A stretch of 64,000 bases of DNA from Bacillus sp. J37 (GTDB lineage: Bacteria > Bacillota > Bacilli > Bacillales > Bacillaceae): positions 124,001-188,000 of the forward strand of contig NZ_JAEK01000005.1 of the NCBI RefSeq assembly GCF_000518865.1, given 5' to 3'. Of the stretch, positions 21,817-30,810 are shown in pieces. A program made the position numbers and the translations under genes. A model generated the notes under the pieces. That model did not search any database, was not told where the DNA came from, and worked only from the letters and a program-made list of their open reading frames with translations. The first letter of the stretch is position 1. Each line of letters begins with the position of its first letter.

Positions 21817-23849
21817 TCTACATTCACAACCCCAATACTCTGTACTTCTACATTTGCTTCCAGCTCATTGTAAGATAAAATAGGCACTTGTGGAAAATAT
21901 CGATCTGTTAATTGTCTTACATACATTCTCACAGCAGGAGAACATAATATGATCGGTGTCTGCTGCTCGAGTGATAACGTTTCAACTTCCTTTGCTACCG
22001 ATTCAATAATCATCTGTGAAACATCAGGACTTAATGATAAGTAATTGCCATGTTCGGTTTGTTGTACACCATCTGCAATTAATTTTTCTACTTTACCCGA
22101 TAAAGTTACGACCTTCAAAATATTGTCCTGTTCAGCATATTGTGCAGTTATTTGCTTAGCTAAGGCTTGTCTTACATATTCCGCCAGTAACTCAGTATCC
22201 GAAGTCATTTTTCCAAAATCAGCTAAGGTTTCAAAAATAATCGGTAAATTTCTTATCGACACTTTTTCACGTAATAACTTAGCGAGTACTTTTTGAATTT
22301 CACCAATACCTAGTGGAGTTGGCGTAACTTCTTCTACTAAAATAGGATAAGCTTCCTTTAAATGATCGATTAATTGTTTAGTTTCTTGTCTACCTAATAA
22401 TTCATGCGCATGTTGTTTTATGACTTCTGTTATATGTGTTGATACAACAGATGGCGGATCAACAACTGTGTAACCGTACATTTCAGCTGTATCTTTTACT
22501 TCATCTGTTATCCATTTAGCAGGCAATCCAAAAGATGGTTCAATTGTATCAATCCCTTCAATTGAATCATCTTCTATTCCGGGAGCCATAGCTAAATAGT
22601 GATCAAGTAAGATTTCACCCTTTGCCAATTCATTTCCCTTGATCTTCAAACGATATTCATTAGGTTGTAACTGAATATTATCTCTTATTCTTACAACAGG
22701 TATGACAATACCTAGTTCAATAGCTAACTGTCTTCTAATCATAACTACCCGATCAAGTAGATCTCCACCCTGATTTGTATCAGCAAGAGGAATTAAGCCG
22801 TATCCAAATTCAAATTCAATTGGATCAATATTTAACAGGTTAACTACACTCTCTGGACTCTTCATTTCGTCCATTTCTATCTCTTGCTCAATTTCTTCTT
22901 CATCAGGCACGTTTTGTTCTCTAGATTTTGTAATCATATAGCCGCCAATAGCGAGCAATGCTGCAATTGGAAGTGTTAATAGAATACCAATCGGGGTAAA
23001 AATACCTAATAGAAAAATGGTCCCTGCAGCCACATAGAGCATTTTCGGATAAGCAAATAGTTGATTTGTAATATCTGTACCAAGATTTCCTTCCGATGCA
23101 GCACGTGTTACCACAATTCCTGTCGCAGTGGATATTAATAATGCCGGAATTTGACTGACAATCCCATCACCGACTGTCAGCATTGTAAAATGTGAGGCTG
23201 CCTCAGCAATAGGCATACCAAGCTGCATCATGCCAATAATGATGCCAAATAACATATTGATTAATACCATGATAATACCGGCGATCGCATCACCTTTTAC
23301 GAACTTACTTGCACCATCCATTGCCCCGTAGAAATCAGCTTCATTCGCGATTTTATCTCTTCTTTCACGAGCCTGTTGCTCAGAAATCATACCTGCATTT
23401 AAATCTGCATCAATGCTCATTTGTTTACCAGGCATCGCATCAAGTGTAAAACGGGCAGCTACTTCTGATACACGTTCAGAACCTTTTGTAATAACAACAA
23501 ACTGAATAACAATTAAAATAATAAAAACAACAAACCCGACCAAAACATTTCCTCCGGTAACAAATGTCCCGAAAGTCTCAACCACTTTCCCTGCATCACC
23601 TTCTGCTAATATCGCTCTAGTCGTCGACACGTTTAGTCCTAAGCGAAATAGAGTCAACAGAAGAATTAATGAGGGAAAGATTGAAAATTGCAATGGCTCA
23701 TTCATATTCATTGACGTAAGAATTACTAATAGTGCAAGAGATATATTTATAATAATTAAAAAACTTAACAACCAGCCCGGGAACGGAATGATCAGCATTG
23801 CCACAATTAAAATAACACTAAGTAATACGGATAAGTCTTTTCCGGACAT
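21813..23849 (-). CDS. flhA: Flagellar export gate protein FlhA
   Basis: Membrane component of the flagellar type III export gate; its large cytoplasmic domain forms the nonameric ring that receives chaperone-cargo complexes. About eight N-terminal membrane helices, the FHIPEP-like loop (RFTLDAMPGKQMSIDADLNAG) and the long C-terminal domain from about residue 330 are seen. The start is the ATG at 23849 with AAGGAGAG upstream, giving 678 residues (677 in B. subtilis); the longer frame to 23876 has no ribosome site. Confidence 0.97.
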   Translation of the reverse strand: MSGKDLSVLLSVILIVAMLIIPFPGWLLSFLIIINISLALLVILTSMNMNEPLQFSIFPSLILLLTLFRLGLNVSTTRAILAEGDAGKVVETFGTFVTGGNVLVGFVVFIILIVIQFVVITKGSERVSEVAARFTLDAMPGKQMSIDADLNAGMISEQQARERRDKIANEADFYGAMDGASKFVKGDAIAGIIMVLINMLFGIIIGMMQLGMPIAEAASHFTMLTVGDGIVSQIPALLISTATGIVVTRAASEGNLGTDITNQLFAYPKMLYVAAGTIFLLGIFTPIGILLTLPIAALLAIGGYMITKSREQNVPDEEEIEQEIEMDEMKSPESVVNLLNIDPIEFEFGYGLIPLADTNQGGDLLDRVVMIRRQLAIELGIVIPVVRIRDNIQLQPNEYRLKIKGNELAKGEILLDHYLAMAPGIEDDSIEGIDTIEPSFGLPAKWITDEVKDTAEMYGYTVVDPPSVVSTHITEVIKQHAHELLGRQETKQLIDHLKEAYPILVEEVTPTPLGIGEIQKVLAKLLREKVSIRNLPIIFETLADFGKMTSDTELLAEYVRQALAKQITAQYAEQDNILKVVTLSGKVEKLIADGVQQTEHGNYLSLSPDVSQMIIESVAKEVETLSLEQQTPIILCSPAVRMYVRQLTDRYFPQVPILSYNELEANVEVQSIGVVNVE

Positions 23850-23904
23850 GTTTTTTCTCTCCTTAAACCCAATCAATCTATTGAATTAGTAGAAATAACC
23901 ACTT

Positions 23905-24996
23905 TTATGAAATAGATTTCGCTTGATATACATACGCGATAATCTCTGCAACAGCCTGAAAAAACTCATCTGGAATAGCTTGTCCAATATCTACCTGAGC
24001 ATAAAGGGCTCTTGCAAGGGGGCGATTTTCTACCATCATGACGTCGTTCTCTTTTGCGATTTCTTTTATTTTTTGTGCAACCATGTCTACCCCCATAGCG
24101 ACAACATATGGAGCATCCATTTTTGTTTCATCATATCTTAACGCAATAGCATAGTGAGTTGGGTTTGTGATGACAACATCTGCTGTAGGAACATCATGCA
24201 TCATCCTTCTCATCGCCATTTCACGCTGCCTTTGCTTTATTTTTGATTTTATGAGCGGGTCACCATCAGATTTTTTATATTCATCCTTAATGTCTTGTTT
24301 AGACATTCTTAGGTTTTTTTCATAGTCATATTTCTGATACATATAATCAAGCAATGATAATAACAGCAGGGCAATCGACGCAGATAGCCCCATCTTAACA
24401 GTCAATGACCCGATAAATTGTAGTGACTGTTCCACAGTCATTTGTGACAATCGCAATACATTATCAAGTTCAATCCATAAAACGGAAAATGTTACAACTC
24501 CAACAAAGGATATTTTTAATAACGATTTAACCAGTTCAACTAACGCACGTATTGAATAGATCCTTTTAAACCCTTGGATTGGATCCAATTTATTTAACTT
24601 CATTTGAATAGCTTCCGTTGAAAATAAAAAGCCTACTTGCAAATAATTTGCTAAAACCCCCGCAACCAAAGCAACTCCCATAATCGGTGCTAAAATCATA
24701 GTTGCTTGATAAGCAAGTGTTAAAAAAACGTCATGAACATTTTGATTTGTTATATCAATTAATAAATAATCCTGGAAAATACCTCTTAGCATAATAAGTA
24801 TTCGATCTCTCATGAAAGCGCCAATGAATAAAAACGATAAAAAAACAGTAAGAAGTGAAAGTGCCGTATTTACATCTGCACTTTTAGCCACCTGACCTTT
24901 TTTTCTTGCATCTTGTTTTTTTCGTGGAGTAGCTTTCTCAGTCTTTTCTCCTGAAAAAAACTGCAAATCCAATCTAAGTAGGTTGATTGCCTTCAC
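23905..24996 (-). CDS. flhB: Flagellar export switch protein FlhB
   Basis: Export-gate protein that switches substrate class from rod/hook to filament by autocleavage. Four membrane helices and the cleavage motif NPTH (residues 278-281 from the GTG) are intact. The start is uncertain. The GTG at 24996 overlaps the strong GGAGG site, while the codon 8 bases past that site is ATC (24987), which would give 360 residues, the B. subtilis length. A TTG at 24972 directly follows the fliR stop. Coordinates use the GTG by convention. It overlaps the fliR 3' end. Confidence 0.93.
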   Translation of the reverse strand: MKAINLLRLDLQFFSGEKTEKATPRKKQDARKKGQVAKSADVNTALSLLTVFLSFLFIGAFMRDRILIMLRGIFQDYLLIDITNQNVHDVFLTLAYQATMILAPIMGVALVAGVLANYLQVGFLFSTEAIQMKLNKLDPIQGFKRIYSIRALVELVKSLLKISFVGVVTFSVLWIELDNVLRLSQMTVEQSLQFIGSLTVKMGLSASIALLLLSLLDYMYQKYDYEKNLRMSKQDIKDEYKKSDGDPLIKSKIKQRQREMAMRRMMHDVPTADVVITNPTHYAIALRYDETKMDAPYVVAMGVDMVAQKIKEIAKENDVMMVENRPLARALYAQVDIGQAIPDEFFQAVAEIIAYVYQAKSIS

Positions 24997-25765
24997 CTCC
25001 GAACAACTCCATTAGACCACGCATTGTATACGTCATCGTCTCAAATAATTGTGACATTAACAAAAATAATGCGCTCATTGTTAAAATGAGCATGATAAAA
25101 CTAACAATAATTTTCAAAGGCAATCCAACAACAAAAATGTTCAATTGAGGAACAGTTCTTGCTACGATTCCTAGAGCTATATCTACTAAAAAAAGCGAAC
25201 CTACCACAGGAATTGACATTTGAAAAGCAATGATAAACATTGAATTAAACGAAGTGATAATAAACTCAATAATATTTTCATTACCCATAGGAAGAAAAGG
25301 TTGATTTATTGGCACAAATTGATAGCTGTAATATATACCATCTAATAAAAGATGATGTGCGTTTGTTGTAATAAGTAATAATAATGCAAAAGTGTACAAG
25401 AATTGACCTATTAGCGGGCTTTGTGCTCCTGTTTGGGGATCAATCACATTCGCTATAGCAAATCCCATTTGAAAATCGATAAAGCTGCCGGCAATTTGAA
25501 CTGCTGCAAGGATAAAATATGCTGAAAACCCGATCGCAAGGCCAAGTAATACCTCTTTTAAAATAAGCATGAAATACTGACCATCAACTTCAATCGTCGG
25601 CGGATTTATAGAAAAGAACATGATCCATGCTAAAAAGAAAGAGAAACCAATTTTATGTGTATTAGGAATAGTTCGATATGAGAAAAATGGCATTGTTACA
25701 AAAAAGGCCGTAACCCTCATAAAAATCAGAAGAAATGCAGGATAATTTTCCAGTAAAGTTACCAT
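24974..25765 (-). CDS. fliR: Flagellar export gate protein FliR
   Basis: Polytopic export-gate component that assembles with FliP and FliQ into the helical core channel. Hydrophobic throughout, 263 residues. Family features include FRTIPNTHKIGFSF-like N-terminal residues (seen as YRTIPNTHKIGFSF) and QIAGSFIDFQMGFAIANVID. Its start lies 1 base past the fliQ stop. Confidence 0.95.
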   Translation of the reverse strand: MVTLLENYPAFLLIFMRVTAFFVTMPFFSYRTIPNTHKIGFSFFLAWIMFFSINPPTIEVDGQYFMLILKEVLLGLAIGFSAYFILAAVQIAGSFIDFQMGFAIANVIDPQTGAQSPLIGQFLYTFALLLLITTNAHHLLLDGIYYSYQFVPINQPFLPMGNENIIEFIITSFNSMFIIAFQMSIPVVGSLFLVDIALGIVARTVPQLNIFVVGLPLKIIVSFIMLILTMSALFLLMSQLFETMTYTMRGLMELFGGEGNQPT

Positions 25766-25766
25766 T

Positions 25767-26036
25767 TTATCCTACAAACCTATTTAAATTTCCAAAGATA
25801 TCTTGTGCATAAGATATAAGAGTGGACAACATCCAGGGTCCAAAAAATATTAAGCCTACTAATACGGCGACGATCTTTGGGATAAAGGCCAGTGTTTGTT
25901 CTTGAATTTGCGTTGTAGCTTGAAAAATACTTACAATAAGTCCAATGACTAATGCTACTAACAAAAGAGGTCCACAAATGATCAGTACAGTATAAACAGC
26001 TTTTTCAGCTAAGGAAATAACAAACTCGGAGCTCAT
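25767..26036 (-). CDS. fliQ: Flagellar export gate protein FliQ
   Basis: Small two-helix membrane protein (89 residues) of the FliPQR gate. The hairpin helices run about residues 12-40 and 48-75, with the conserved ATTQIQEQTLAFIPKI between them. Tight spacing to fliP and fliR. Confidence 0.95.
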   Translation of the reverse strand: MSSEFVISLAEKAVYTVLIICGPLLLVALVIGLIVSIFQATTQIQEQTLAFIPKIVAVLVGLIFFGPWMLSTLISYAQDIFGNLNRFVG

Positions 26037-26050
26037 TTATTCACACCCTC

Positions 26051-26716
26051 CTAAAAACTTTGTAACAATGACTTCACTATTAAATACCAACCATCTACTA
26101 ATACAAATAGGAGAATTTTAAAAGGCAGGGAAATCATAACTGGTGGTAACATCATCATTCCCATGGACATCAAGATACTTGCAACTACCATATCAATAAC
26201 TAAAAACGGTATAAAAATCATAAAACCAATTTGAAAAGCGGTTTTTATTTCACTTATAGCAAAGGCAGGAACCAGAGCAGTCAATGGAATTTCTTCTATG
26301 GAATTAGGATTATCTATGCCAGCATAATTTAAAAATAAAGCTAAATCTTTTTGCCTGGTGTGTTTGCTCATAAACTCTTTAAAAGGATTTGCAGCTCTTT
26401 CATAAGCTTCTTCGAGACCTATTTCCTCATTAAAAAGAGGCGTTAACGCCTGTTCATTTACTTGAGAAAATGTAGGTGCCATTATGAAAAATGTTAGAAA
26501 CATAGCTATACCGATTAATACTTGATTTGGTGGCATTGATTGTGTTGCAAGTGAAGTACGAACAAATGACAATACAATAATAATCCTTGTAAAACAAGTC
26601 ATCAATATTAAAATACTGGGTGCAATAGATAATACCGTTAATAATAATAGAAGCTTTACAGAAGTACTGACATCTTCCGGGTTACTATTATTAAAAAACT
26701 CCATAAACTCATTCAT
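26051..26716 (-). CDS. fliP: Flagellar export gate protein FliP
   Basis: Core subunit of the export gate. Has the family segments FTRIIIVLSFVRTSLATQSMPP and MVVASILMSMGMMMLPPVMISLP. Length is 221 residues, equal to B. subtilis. Overlaps the end of fliO by 8 bases. Confidence 0.97.
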   Translation of the reverse strand: MNEFMEFFNNSNPEDVSTSVKLLLLLTVLSIAPSILILMTCFTRIIIVLSFVRTSLATQSMPPNQVLIGIAMFLTFFIMAPTFSQVNEQALTPLFNEEIGLEEAYERAANPFKEFMSKHTRQKDLALFLNYAGIDNPNSIEEIPLTALVPAFAISEIKTAFQIGFMIFIPFLVIDMVVASILMSMGMMMLPPVMISLPFKILLFVLVDGWYLIVKSLLQSF

Positions 26717-27419
26717 TCTTCTTTAGACCCTTTCTTTTAATATCATCAAACTGTTTTGTTCGTTCTTCCTTTATTTTTTGTAATTGTTCATTTAACTTTG
26801 TTGAAAAAACTGGTGTATTAGAGTTTAAAATGATCTTCTTTCCTTTTGATCTGTGAACGATTGTTGAAGCTACTTTTTGGAAAATATCTTTTGAATCGAT
26901 GACCGTTTCTTGTTTTTTCTCGAAGTCTTCAATGATGCTCTTACTTTCCTGCTCATCCTCAATTTCCTTTAACAGAGTAATCGAATCGCCAACTCCGACA
27001 ACTAACACGCGTTTTCCGACTTTTACCATTTGAACTGATTTATTTTGCCCTAGATTTGTTCCACCTAAATTCACAATAACTTGTCCTTGCTGAAAAACAC
27101 GATTTTTCTTGGTGACAAACTTCAATAAGGCATAGATAAGAAATATAATAAAGCCTAAAGCGAATATCATCTTCATAAAATCCCATGCTGTTATCGAAAG
27201 TGCATCCCCCTGTACTTCGGTTTCTTCATTTAGTTTCACTTGATCTTGTATTTCCGGGTTTTCATTTAATTGATTTTGATTATTTTCTTGCTCTTGCTTA
27301 TTTATATTTTCATATACACTTTCATTTTGTGAGTCCTCCGCAACTACAATCGCTGTAGGTTGCGGAGCAAAAAAGATAAGAGCTATTACCGTCAATATGA
27401 GGGTTTTTCTATGAAGCAA
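26709..27419 (-). CDS. fliO: FliO-type flagellar export assembly protein (FliZ in B. subtilis)
   Basis: Helps assemble the FliP ring. Has a signal-like N-terminal hydrophobic stretch (residues 8-28), an acidic Asn/Gln/Glu-rich extracellular segment, one membrane helix (about 84-104), then a FliO-like cytoplasmic domain with GKRVLVVGVGDSITLL. Length is 236 residues. The gene in this position is called fliZ in B. subtilis, though it is not related to enterobacterial FliZ. Confidence 0.9.
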   Translation of the reverse strand: MLHRKTLILTVIALIFFAPQPTAIVVAEDSQNESVYENINKQEQENNQNQLNENPEIQDQVKLNEETEVQGDALSITAWDFMKMIFALGFIIFLIYALLKFVTKKNRVFQQGQVIVNLGGTNLGQNKSVQMVKVGKRVLVVGVGDSITLLKEIEDEQESKSIIEDFEKKQETVIDSKDIFQKVASTIVHRSKGKKIILNSNTPVFSTKLNEQLQKIKEERTKQFDDIKRKGLKKNE

Positions 27420-27432
27420 AGTCTCTCCACCT

Positions 27433-27795
27433 TTAACTTAATGTTTTTCCAATTGCCTCTAAAACACGATCCGCTTGGAAAGGTTTTACAATAAAGTCTT
27501 TAGCACCTGCTTGAATCGCATCAATAACCATTGCTTGTTGCCCCATTGCCGAGCACATTATAACTTTAGCATTACTGTTGATTTTTTTAATTTCTTTTAA
27601 TGCTGCAATTCCATCCATTTCAGGCATTGTGATGTCCATCGTTACTAAATCTGGTTGATGTTCTTTGTATTTTTCAACAGCTTGTGCACCATCAGCTGCT
27701 TCAGCTACTACTTCATACCCATTTTTCGTTAAGATATCTTTAATCATCATTCTCATAAAAGCTGCATCGTCTACTATCATAATTTTGTGCGCCAT
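27433..27795 (-). CDS. cheY: Chemotaxis response regulator CheY
   Basis: Single-domain receiver that when phosphorylated binds FliM and biases flagellar rotation. Acidic pair D9/D10, phosphorylation site D54 in VTMDITMPEMDG, and the KPF lysine are present. The ATG at 27795 gives 120 residues and has GGAGTGGGG upstream; the frame extends to 27804 without support. Lies between fliY and fliO as in B. subtilis. Confidence 0.97.
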   Translation of the reverse strand: MAHKIMIVDDAAFMRMMIKDILTKNGYEVVAEAADGAQAVEKYKEHQPDLVTMDITMPEMDGIAALKEIKKINSNAKVIMCSAMGQQAMVIDAIQAGAKDFIVKPFQADRVLEAIGKTLS

Positions 27796-27819
27796 TTTCC
27801 CCACTCCTACTTTACAATT

Positions 27820-29094
27820 TTATTTTAGTTTGTTTAATCGTTCTGATTGACTAATAATATCTGTTACACGGACACCGAAGTTCTCATCAATTACAACAAC
27901 TTCCCCTTTTGCAACAATCTTATTGTTAACAAGTATATCAACATGTTCTCCAGCAAGTTTATCTAATTCAATGATAGACCCTGAAGATAATTCAAGAATT
28001 TCTTTTACGGAACGTTTTGTTCTGCCTAATTCCACCGTTACCTTTAAAGGGATGTCTAACAGCATATCCAAGTTTTGCATTCCCTGCTGTTGATATGAAC
28101 CTTGTTCAAAAGAAGCAAATTCAGCAGGTTTTACATTAACTGAAGGCTGTGGTCTTTGTTGAACATGCTGCCCGGGAACAGATTCGAACATTGGTTGTCC
28201 GAATTGTTGCTGGTACATTGGGTTATTAAAACTCAACTGTTGTTGCTGCATTTGTTGCTCATATACAGATTGCGCTTGTGAGTTACTCTGTTGAACATCA
28301 TTTTGATATGAAAGTGTCATCTCAGGTATCGGGGCATGTGTCACTGCTTGTGGCTCCTGAACCTCTTTTATTGCTTCGGCTGTAGCAGCAGCCTCCTGCT
28401 TTGGATTAATTAATTGATCTATAAGATCCTTAGCAAAATGTAAAGGCAATAATTGCATGATATTTGAATCAATTAATGTTCCAATCTTTAACCTGAAAGA
28501 TACCTGCACAAATAATTCTTCATTCGGTATTGTATTTGCATCTTCCGTTTCATTCGCATCTAGAAGTTCTACACTTGGCGGAGAGATGTCTACCTTTTTA
28601 TTAAATATGGTTGACATCGATGTAGCAGCTGAACCCATCATTTGATTCATTGCTTCCTGAACTGCACTGACTTGAATTTCTCCCAACATTTCATCAGGAT
28701 TTGTGCCGTCTCCACCTATCATTAAATCTGCAATAATAGCTGCATCGCTTTGCTTAATAACCAACAAGTTACTTCCTGAAAAACCTTCTGTATAATTCAC
28801 TTCTATTGCAACATAGGGATGTTGAAATTGTTCACCTAATTTATTTTTGTGAATGATTGACACGCTTGGTGTTGTAATTTCAACTTTTTGTTGTAAAAGA
28901 GTTGATAAAGCTGTCGCTGAGCTTCCAAATGAAATATTTCCTATTTCACCAATTGCATCTTCTTCCATTGCGTCAAAATAATCTTCATTATTTAAACGCA
29001 CTTCTGTCTCTACAGGATGTTCTTCTTCATCAGTACTTGACCCTTTTAAGAGTGCATCAATTTCATCCTGCGATAACATATCATTACTCACCAT
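27820..29094 (-). CDS. fliY: Flagellar switch protein and CheY-P phosphatase FliY
   Basis: C-ring protein combining a CheC-like phosphatase with a FliN-type end. An N-terminal CheY-binding motif is seen (MLSQDEIDALLKG). Two phosphatase motifs follow (IGEIGNISFGSSATALS and VQEAMNQMMGSAATSMS), then a glutamine-rich linker (about residues 255-335), then the C-terminal SpoA domain (LDIPLKVTVELGRTKRSVKE). The linker makes it longer (424 residues) than B. subtilis FliY (378). The ATG at 29094 overlaps the fliM end by 11 bases, with GAGAGGTG 6 bases upstream. Confidence 0.95.
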   Translation of the reverse strand: MVSNDMLSQDEIDALLKGSSTDEEEHPVETEVRLNNEDYFDAMEEDAIGEIGNISFGSSATALSTLLQQKVEITTPSVSIIHKNKLGEQFQHPYVAIEVNYTEGFSGSNLLVIKQSDAAIIADLMIGGDGTNPDEMLGEIQVSAVQEAMNQMMGSAATSMSTIFNKKVDISPPSVELLDANETEDANTIPNEELFVQVSFRLKIGTLIDSNIMQLLPLHFAKDLIDQLINPKQEAAATAEAIKEVQEPQAVTHAPIPEMTLSYQNDVQQSNSQAQSVYEQQMQQQQLSFNNPMYQQQFGQPMFESVPGQHVQQRPQPSVNVKPAEFASFEQGSYQQQGMQNLDMLLDIPLKVTVELGRTKRSVKEILELSSGSIIELDKLAGEHVDILVNNKIVAKGEVVVIDENFGVRVTDIISQSERLNKLK

Positions 29095-30082
29095 CTTCGT
29101 CACCTCTCGATAAGTGGTCAATAATTTGAACCGCTAATTTTTTATTCATTTTTCCAGGTTGTCCTGTAAACTTTGGCTTATCACCTATTTTAACAACCAA
29201 TGGCTGGTCGATGGAGCAATCTAACTGAATGACATCACCAAGTTGTAATTGAAGAAAGTCTTGTATTGATATATCTGATGTTCCAAGCTCAGCTGCAATT
29301 GTAAGATCAGCAAGATTAATTTGCTTTCTTAATGCATCTATTTCATGTTGCTTAGGCTCTTTTCTGTCAGATTGCATCCAATAATGTACAGATAACTTCG
29401 GGATAATAGGTTCTAAAACAACATGCGGAATACACAGGTTTATCATACCGCTCGTTTCCCCAACTTGAATATTCAAGGATATTACGACAACCGTTTCATT
29501 AGGGGAAACCATTTGTAAAAACTGTGGGTTAACTTCAAATTCCAACATACTAGGTTCAATTTCAATTAATGATTCCCATGCCTCTTGATAATTATCTAAG
29601 GATTTCTCAAAAATATTAGAAATGATTTTTGTTTCAATTTCTGTTAAACTTTCTATCTTATTAACACTCGCTCCGATTCCACCCATAATTCGATCCATCA
29701 TAGCGTATGCTATATTAGGATTAACTTCCATAAGCACTCTACCATCTAATGGAGCTACTTCAAAAATATTTAACACCGTCATTTTAGGGATGGATCGGAT
29801 AAATTCCTCATATGGCAGTTGGTCAACAGAGCCAACTGTAATCTGTATATATGTGCGTAATTGAGCTGAAAAATAAGTAGTTAAAAGTCTAGCAAAGTTT
29901 TCATGAATTCTTGTTAAGCTTCGAATTTGATCTTTTGAAAATCGTAAAGCTCGTTTGAAATCATAGACCTTTACTTTTTTACTTGACTCTTCTTTTTTCA
30001 ATTCATCTGCATCCATCTCACCAGTTGAAATAGCGGATAGCAAGGCGTCAATTTCACTTTGTGATAAAATATCACCTGCCAA
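29084..30082 (-). CDS. fliM: Flagellar motor switch protein FliM
   Basis: C-ring protein that binds CheY-P through its N-terminal LSQSEIDALLSA motif, with a middle CheC-like domain and a C-terminal SpoA domain. The best start is the TTG at 30082, 8 bases after AGGAGG, giving 332 residues, equal to B. subtilis. The GTG at 30091 is part of the ribosome site itself. Overlaps fliY by 11 bases, so the two switch proteins are translationally coupled. Confidence 0.95.
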   Translation of the reverse strand: MAGDILSQSEIDALLSAISTGEMDADELKKEESSKKVKVYDFKRALRFSKDQIRSLTRIHENFARLLTTYFSAQLRTYIQITVGSVDQLPYEEFIRSIPKMTVLNIFEVAPLDGRVLMEVNPNIAYAMMDRIMGGIGASVNKIESLTEIETKIISNIFEKSLDNYQEAWESLIEIEPSMLEFEVNPQFLQMVSPNETVVVISLNIQVGETSGMINLCIPHVVLEPIIPKLSVHYWMQSDRKEPKQHEIDALRKQINLADLTIAAELGTSDISIQDFLQLQLGDVIQLDCSIDQPLVVKIGDKPKFTGQPGKMNKKLAVQIIDHLSRGDEDGE

Positions 30083-30115
30083 AGTTTTCACCTCCTATTT
30101 TTGTTTTTATGTCAA

Positions 30116-30544
30116 TTATTGAAGGATATAGGATGTGGTATAAACCTTTTTGACCTTGCCTTCTTGCATTAATGCATTAATTTTTTTGGAAATGGACTCT
30201 TTGAGCTTATTCATTCCTTCGGTTCCTTCTAATTGTGTAGCCTCCATATTAGCTAACTCCGATATAATAATATCTTGTGCTTGGAAAGATCGCTGTGTTA
30301 ATTCTTCTTTTGCTTTCTTTGAATCAGTCTCAATTTTAAATGATATACGCACAATATTACCACTGGATAAATTTGTGGTTATTTCGGGTATATCGACTGA
30401 TGCCTCAACAACTTCTTTTATAGAAGGTTCTTTATGCTCATCTTCATTACCTATAAATTTGGTAACGACAACAAGTGCTGTAACTCCAATTAATGTAATA
30501 GACCCTATAATAACAAGCATAATCGATAAAAGCTTCTTATTCAT
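30116..30544 (-). CDS. fliL: Flagellar basal-body-associated protein FliL
   Basis: Single-pass membrane protein near the stator. One N-terminal membrane helix (about residues 7-29), then a periplasmic-side domain; 142 residues. The ATG at 30544 overlaps the swrD stop region; a GTG one codon upstream is an equal alternative given the GGAGG site. Confidence 0.92.
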   Translation of the reverse strand: MNKKLLSIMLVIIGSITLIGVTALVVVTKFIGNEDEHKEPSIKEVVEASVDIPEITTNLSSGNIVRISFKIETDSKKAKEELTQRSFQAQDIIISELANMEATQLEGTEGMNKLKESISKKINALMQEGKVKKVYTTSYILQ

Positions 30545-30758
30545 CACCCAAAACCTCCGTGTCTTTTCTCAAAGACAAAACATTGATATCCCGATAAAAG
30601 GAAGAAATTTTCTTAGCCACCTCTTGTTGAGGTTCTTTTACAACATATTTATGACCGTTTGTTAAAGTAATGGTTGTATCAGGAAATGACTCTATCACTT
30701 CAATATATAACGCATTTAGAGTAAAGGGTTTTCCATTCAACCTTGTTAATTGAATCAT
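30537..30758 (-). CDS. swrD: SwrD/FlbD-family small flagellar protein
   Basis: FlbD family; in B. subtilis SwrD (YlzI) increases flagellar motor power for swarming. The conserved opening [20 protein letters not shown] and the ending [10 protein letters not shown] are seen. The ATG at 30758 (73 residues) fits the family but has no ribosome site. A TTG at 30788 has AGAGG 7 bases upstream and would add 10 residues, but that site lies inside a perfect palindrome (30765-30800). The true start is therefore open. It overlaps fliL by 8 bases. Confidence 0.88.
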   Translation of the reverse strand: MIQLTRLNGKPFTLNALYIEVIESFPDTTITLTNGHKYVVKEPQQEVAKKISSFYRDINVLSLRKDTEVLGDE

Positions 30759-30764
30759 ACATGC

Positions 30765-30800
30765 AGAGGCTAACATGGAAAGTGCCAAATGTTAGCCTCT
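30765..30800. repeat. Perfect 12-bp palindrome between flgE and swrD
   Basis: Arms AGAGGCTAACAT and ATGTTAGCCTCT are perfectly complementary, with a 12-base loop. It fills the gap between the flgE stop and the swrD ATG inside the operon. No T run follows on the minus strand, so it is not a normal terminator. In mRNA the hairpin would hide the only ribosome-site-like bases for the upstream swrD start. Its ends match the inverted repeat near polC. Confidence 0.85.
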
Positions 30801-30810
30801 TCCCCCCTTA

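Noticed and set aside
25780-25977. 65-residue frame inside fliQ on the same strand
   Set aside because: Lies wholly within fliQ in another frame with no sign of being a gene.
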